Origin: an uncultured Bacilli bacterium | Lineage (GTDB): Bacteria > Bacillota_I > Bacilli_A > RF39 > UBA660 | DNA length: 5,304 nucleotides | NCBI GenBank assembly: GCA_934096785.1 | Contig: CAKONA010000080.1 | Coordinates: 1-5,304, forward strand | Reading direction: 5' to 3' | Part shown: piece by piece, positions 3,466 to 5,304 of the stretch | How positions within the stretch are numbered: the first letter of the stretch is position 1 | How the letters are laid out: each line of letters opens with the position of its first letter | The notes under the pieces: generated by a model | The model's input: only the letters and a program-made list of their open reading frames with translations | What the model was told of the DNA's origin: nothing | Database searches by the model: none | Program-made: the position numbers and the translations under genes

Positions 3466-5304
3466 CTATTCTTCTCTTAAAACAGCTCCACACATCTTAT
3501 TAAGTGTTCTTGTAATAGCATCTAACTTACTATTAATTTCTTCACTTGTAAGAGTTGTATCCCCTGAATCAAATGTAAATCTTATTGTAATAGATTTCTT
3601 TCCTTCAGGTATTTGATTTCCTCTATATTCTTCAATAAACTTAATACCATCAGCTTTACTTCTAATATACCTAGTCATTTCTTCCCAAGTAACTTCTTCA
3701 TCAACTATTAAAGATAAATCTTTTTCAACAGATGGAAGTACTGGTATATGTTTAAACTTATTAGTTCTAGATTCAAGAGGTACAAACTTATCACTATCCA
3801 TTTCAAGAATTGCTACATTTGTTCTCTTAATCTTCGCTTCATTCATTGATTTAACACTTAAAAGTCCAATATAACCAATTATTTCATCATCTATTTTTAT
3901 ACCTAAATATGCATTTATATCAGCCCAACTAGGTTTATCACAAGAAGTAGTAAAGCTTAATTCCTTCATATGAGTATATCTAGCAATATTTTCAGCTACA
4001 CCTTTAAGTTCATAGAAAATACTTCTAGCATCACTTCCTGTAATAGATAGAGTTAACATCTTTTTCATTAAAGGTAAAGTCTCATCTTCACTTGATTCAT
4101 GATATTCACCCTTGCTAAATACTTGAGCCATTTCAAACATCTTAAATCCATCAAAATATCTTAAGTTCTTACTTATTGCTTCTAACATACCAGGAACTAA
4201 AGAACTTCTTAAATATGCTTCTTCTGGTGAAGGAGGTGTAGCAAGCTTAATACTATCTTCCTTATTAATTGAAGCAGCATTAATATATTTTTCATTTATC
4301 CAAGGATATGTAAATATTTCATAAAAACCACATCTTACTGCTAAATATTCTTTAAGTCTAGTTTCAAGTAATACCTTATTTTGAAGTACAGCATGATCAA
4401 AACTAATAGTTAATGGTTGTGCTTCAAAACTTTCAAAGCTAAGAAGTCTAGCTATATCACCCATAACATCATCCTTAAGTGAAACATCTCCAGTACTTCT
4501 ATATGTAGGAACTACTACACTATATATACCATTTTTATAATTTACTTCATATCCTAAACGAGTAAGAACACGTGTAATAGTCTTATTATCTATCTTCTTA
4601 CCAAGTCTTGTATCTAAAAATTCTTCGCTTACATCAATCTTTTCATTTTGAGTTTTAACTGGATATACATCATTAAATGCAACTACCTTTGATTCAGGGA
4701 ATATTTCTTTAAATAATTTAAGAGCAAGATTAAGTCCATCATCAACTCTTTGTGTATCTAAATTCTTTTCATAACGAATAGATGCATCAGTCTTTTCATC
4801 AAATCTTTTACCAGTCTTACGTATAGTCTTAGCAGTAAAGTTAGCTATTTCTAGTACAATACCAGTAGTTTCAGGCAATATAGAATCTTTTTTTCCTCCA
4901 CGTATACCAGCAAGAGCCATCGCATCATGTATATCGCTTATTACTAAGTCATCAGTAGTAAGTTTAATACTATTGTTATCAAGTAATAACAATTCTTCCC
5001 CTTCTCTAGCATTTCTAACTATTATTTTATTTCCATCAACATGTGTCTTATCAAAAGCATGAAGTGGTTGACCAACAGCAAGCATTACGTAGTTAGTAAT
5101 ATCAACAATAGCATTTATTGGTCTCATACCAGCCTTAATTAATGAAGATTGCATCCACATAGGACTTTTCTTTTCATATACATTATCTATTTCAACTGCA
5201 ACATATCTTTGACATTTAGTAGTATCGTCTATTTCAACATCATATTTAGGAAGACTACTATCAATTTCTACCTTTTCAATTGGTTTTAAATCAACGTCAT
5301 AAAT
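3466..5304 (-). CDS. pheT: Phenylalanine--tRNA ligase beta subunit (partial, N-terminus outside window)
   Basis: PheT is the beta chain of the cytoplasmic alpha2beta2 enzyme that charges tRNA-Phe; it carries the editing site and tRNA contacts. The frame runs open through the window edge: 612 residues are visible and roughly the first 190 (start and tRNA-binding OB domain) are missing. In visible numbering the B3/B4 editing domain spans about 30-200 with GQPLHAFD (78-85, His82), VLEIANF (Glu152) and KTDASIRYEK (Thr172, Ala174), matching known editing-pocket residues. B5 follows (about 220-289), then the catalytic-like core (about 303-513) and the anticodon-binding FDX-ACB domain (about 517-612, starting KHIPVLPSVEKDLSLIV). 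The core has TPPSPEEAYLRSSLVPG where many PheT have NPLSEE..MRTSL, which suggests the alternative Clostridia-type form. The ATG at 5160 is internal, not the start. Stop is TAG. A pheS partner is expected upstream, beyond the window. Confidence 0.97.
   Translation of the reverse strand: MYDVDLKPIEKVEIDSSLPKYDVEIDDTTKCQRYVAVEIDNVYEKKSPMWMQSSLIKAGMRPINAIVDITNYVMLAVGQPLHAFDKTHVDGNKIIVRNAREGEELLLLDNNSIKLTTDDLVISDIHDAMALAGIRGGKKDSILPETTGIVLEIANFTAKTIRKTGKRFDEKTDASIRYEKNLDTQRVDDGLNLALKLFKEIFPESKVVAFNDVYPVKTQNEKIDVSEEFLDTRLGKKIDNKTITRVLTRLGYEVNYKNGIYSVVVPTYRSTGDVSLKDDVMGDIARLLSFESFEAQPLTISFDHAVLQNKVLLETRLKEYLAVRCGFYEIFTYPWINEKYINAASINKEDSIKLATPPSPEEAYLRSSLVPGMLEAISKNLRYFDGFKMFEMAQVFSKGEYHESSEDETLPLMKKMLTLSITGSDARSIFYELKGVAENIARYTHMKELSFTTSCDKPSWADINAYLGIKIDDEIIGYIGLLSVKSMNEAKIKRTNVAILEMDSDKFVPLESRTNKFKHIPVLPSVEKDLSLIVDEEVTWEEMTRYIRSKADGIKFIEEYRGNQIPEGKKSITIRFTFDSGDTTLTSEEINSKLDAITRTLNKMCGAVLREE

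Noticed and set aside
5158..5160. ATG as the start of pheT
   Set aside because: The frame stays open to the window edge and the upstream residues (CQRYVAVEIDNVYEKKSP) are typical PheT sequence, so this Met is internal.

Overview
The window comes from a very AT-rich, low-GC Gram-positive-type bacterium. The codons are A/T-ending, the Shine-Dalgarno sites and sigma70/sigmaA promoter boxes are Firmicutes-like, and the terminators are short U-tailed hairpins. PheT and an anchored NlpC/P60 wall protein suggest an uncultured gut Firmicute/Bacilli lineage (RF39-like is my guess, by impression only). Two genes end in TGA, one of them 6 bases before a terminator, and the tryptophans I checked use TGG. 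This argues for the standard code rather than the Mycoplasma code.

Layout, left to right. (1) The last 76 codons of an unrecognised rightward gene (1-231) are followed at once by an intrinsic terminator. (2) A roughly 750-base non-coding stretch (262-1018) has extreme A+T. It is not featureless: it holds a good promoter (503-531), a foldable segment and a terminator-like hairpin ending near 647, which together look like an unannotated small RNA of about 110 nt. It also holds a small structured, less AT-rich island near 888-939. (3) A leftward ZIP-family metal transporter gene (1057-1797) has its own promoter, with a dyad between the -35 and -10 boxes. (4) Diverging from it is a 43-codon gene (1913-2044) with a strong ribosome binding site and its own terminator. 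After Met its product alternates strictly: every even residue is Ala/Ser/Cys and every odd residue is Asn/Arg/Lys. (5) A rightward membrane-anchored NlpC/P60-type cysteine peptidase follows (2110-3414); its promoter overlaps the preceding terminator. (6) A bidirectional terminator separates it from the convergent leftward pheT (3466-5304), whose N-terminal part lies beyond the window.

The genes appear to be independent transcription units rather than one system. Metal uptake (ZIP), cell-wall turnover (NlpC/P60) and translation (PheT) are ordinary functions. The unusual content is the small alternating-residue protein and the candidate small RNA in the AT-rich gap.
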